Assembly (NCBI GenBank): GCA_963790715.1 | Contig: CAWBPN010000011.1 | Location: 372,001-436,000 of the forward strand | DNA from: DCFW01 sp963790715 | GTDB lineage: Bacteria; Bacteroidota; Bacteroidia; Bacteroidales; Bacteroidaceae | Reading direction: 5' to 3' | Length of the DNA: 64,000 bases | Shown: positions 63,214-64,000 of the stretch, one piece after another | How the letters are laid out: each line of letters begins with the position of its first letter | How positions within the stretch are numbered: the stretch's first letter is position 1 | The notes under the pieces: model-generated | Databases searched by the model: none | Told to the model about the DNA's origin: nothing | What the model saw: the letters and a program-made list of their open reading frames with translations, nothing else | Position numbers and translations under genes: made by a program

Positions 63214-64000
63214 ATGAAAAAGAAAATAGCCATACTGTCAATCATCTTCATAGTAAGTTTTATCCTTGACATAGCCCTCGGCAGTGTCAACTTTAAGACG
63301 AGCCAAATACTGGGAGCTTTCCTGGGACAAGGTGATGACATCACACGGGCTATTATTCTTGACTATCGCATACCCAAGGCATTGACGGCTATTCTTGCCG
63401 GAGCATCGCTATCGGTGAGCGGCGTACTGATGCAGACATTGTTTCGCAATCCGTTAGCAGGGCCTGACGTATTGGGAGTAACCTCCGGGGCAAGTTTGGG
63501 CGTTGCCTTGCTTACTTTGGGAGCAGGCTTTTTACCGACATTCATATTAGGCAATTGGGGACAAGTGGCAGCCGCCATCATAGGTGCAGCCATCGTCATG
63601 CTACTGGTGATATTCGTAGCCATGCGCGTAACGCATTCAGCCACTCTGCTCATTGTAGGCTTGATGTTCGGGTATTTCACCGGAGCAATTGTAAGCATCA
63701 TGCAAAGCATGGCAAACCCTAACATCCTCAAACTGTTCATCACATGGACCTTTCGGCAGCTTGTCCGCCGTAGGATGGAACAGTATCGGCATCATGGCAA
63801 CAATCATAGTCATCGGACTAATAGGTTCATTATTACTGCACAAGCGCCTTGACACACTCATACTCGGCGACAACTATGCCGTAAGCCTGGGCACCAACGT
63901 AAAGAAGACACGCATCATCATCATTGCCGTCACCGCACTTCTCACCGGCACCTGCACAGCCTTCACCGGCCCAATAGCATTCATAGGCATCACCATCCCT
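63214..64000 (+). pseudogene. FecCD/BtuC-family ABC permease, 1-base insertion, runs off window
   Basis: The N-terminal part shows the family signature RIPKALTAILAGASLSVSGV, then LMQTLFRNPLAGPDVLGVTS. At 63751-63753 the text ACCTTTCGGC shifts the frame. With one T fewer it reads WTFGSLSAVGWNSIGIMA and continues in sense to base 64000 (TLILGDNYAVSLG, TAFTGPIAFIGITIP). Read as it stands, the protein stops at 63852 after 212 residues. Permease for the binding protein upstream. Confidence 0.8.

Overview
The window is a piece of a Bacteroidales chromosome (phylum Bacteroidota). The evidence is the fused nuoCD gene in a complex I operon without nuoE/F/G, a fused lpxC-fabZ gene, a hybrid two-component regulator (HTCS) with Reg_prop/Y_Y_Y, histidine kinase, receiver and AraC domains, a fimbrillin-type lipoprotein, and many promoters of the Bacteroidota form TAnnTTTG, some with a TTG-type -33 box 19-20 bases upstream. 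The sequence does not let me name a genus. Three genes carry single-base frameshifts, which fits draft or metagenome-derived sequence but could be real.

Layout. 1-9242 (minus): the nuo operon, A-B-CD-H-I-J-K-L-M-N, with nuoN cut by the window edge. 9362-12780 (minus): an amino acid permease, then a PiT phosphate transporter with its DUF47 partner. 12781-13515: the largest non-coding gap, containing an unusual array with a 22-bp period and a perfect 37-bp inverted repeat. 13516-21832: a TPR-transmembrane-HTH regulator (minus) facing a set of exported proteins (plus): a DUF3244-like small protein, a large lipase-like hydrolase, a small lipoprotein, an astacin-fold lipoprotein that has lost its zinc ligands, and two tandem paralogous lipoproteins. 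The two transcription units of this set start from near-copies of one ~110-bp upstream region. 21979-22850: an AbiEi antitoxin whose AbiEii toxin is reduced to its first codons. 23046-24895: a secreted nuclease and a serpin.

25036-27795: a metal-transport operon, made of a candidate RNA switch, a soluble PRC/MgtE_N/CBS protein and an Nramp-family transporter with a non-canonical metal site that points to Mg2+. 27818-34398: a TolC/RND/MFP efflux operon (minus) divergent from an AraC regulator. 34662-37755 (minus): tRNA-Pro(UGG), dapA and ligA. 37966-39832 (minus): a 55-aa ORF and a fimbrillin-like lipoprotein. 40343-42994: a frameshifted zinc-ribbon membrane protein and proS.

43329-52612: a small glycan-use locus, HTCS then GH31 then GH3, with no susC/susD. 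Similar paired operators with 22-bp spacing lie before the HTCS gene and before GH31. 52769-54189: LemA, then a zeta-like kinase overlapping a 59-aa ORF. 54186-62098: a housekeeping run of purM, prfA, pyrF, lpxD, lpxC/fabZ, lpxA, a pRiA4b ORF-3-like gene and frameshifted miaA. 62095-64000: the start of an iron/cobalamin-type ABC importer, a lipoprotein binding protein and a frameshifted FecCD permease that runs off the window.
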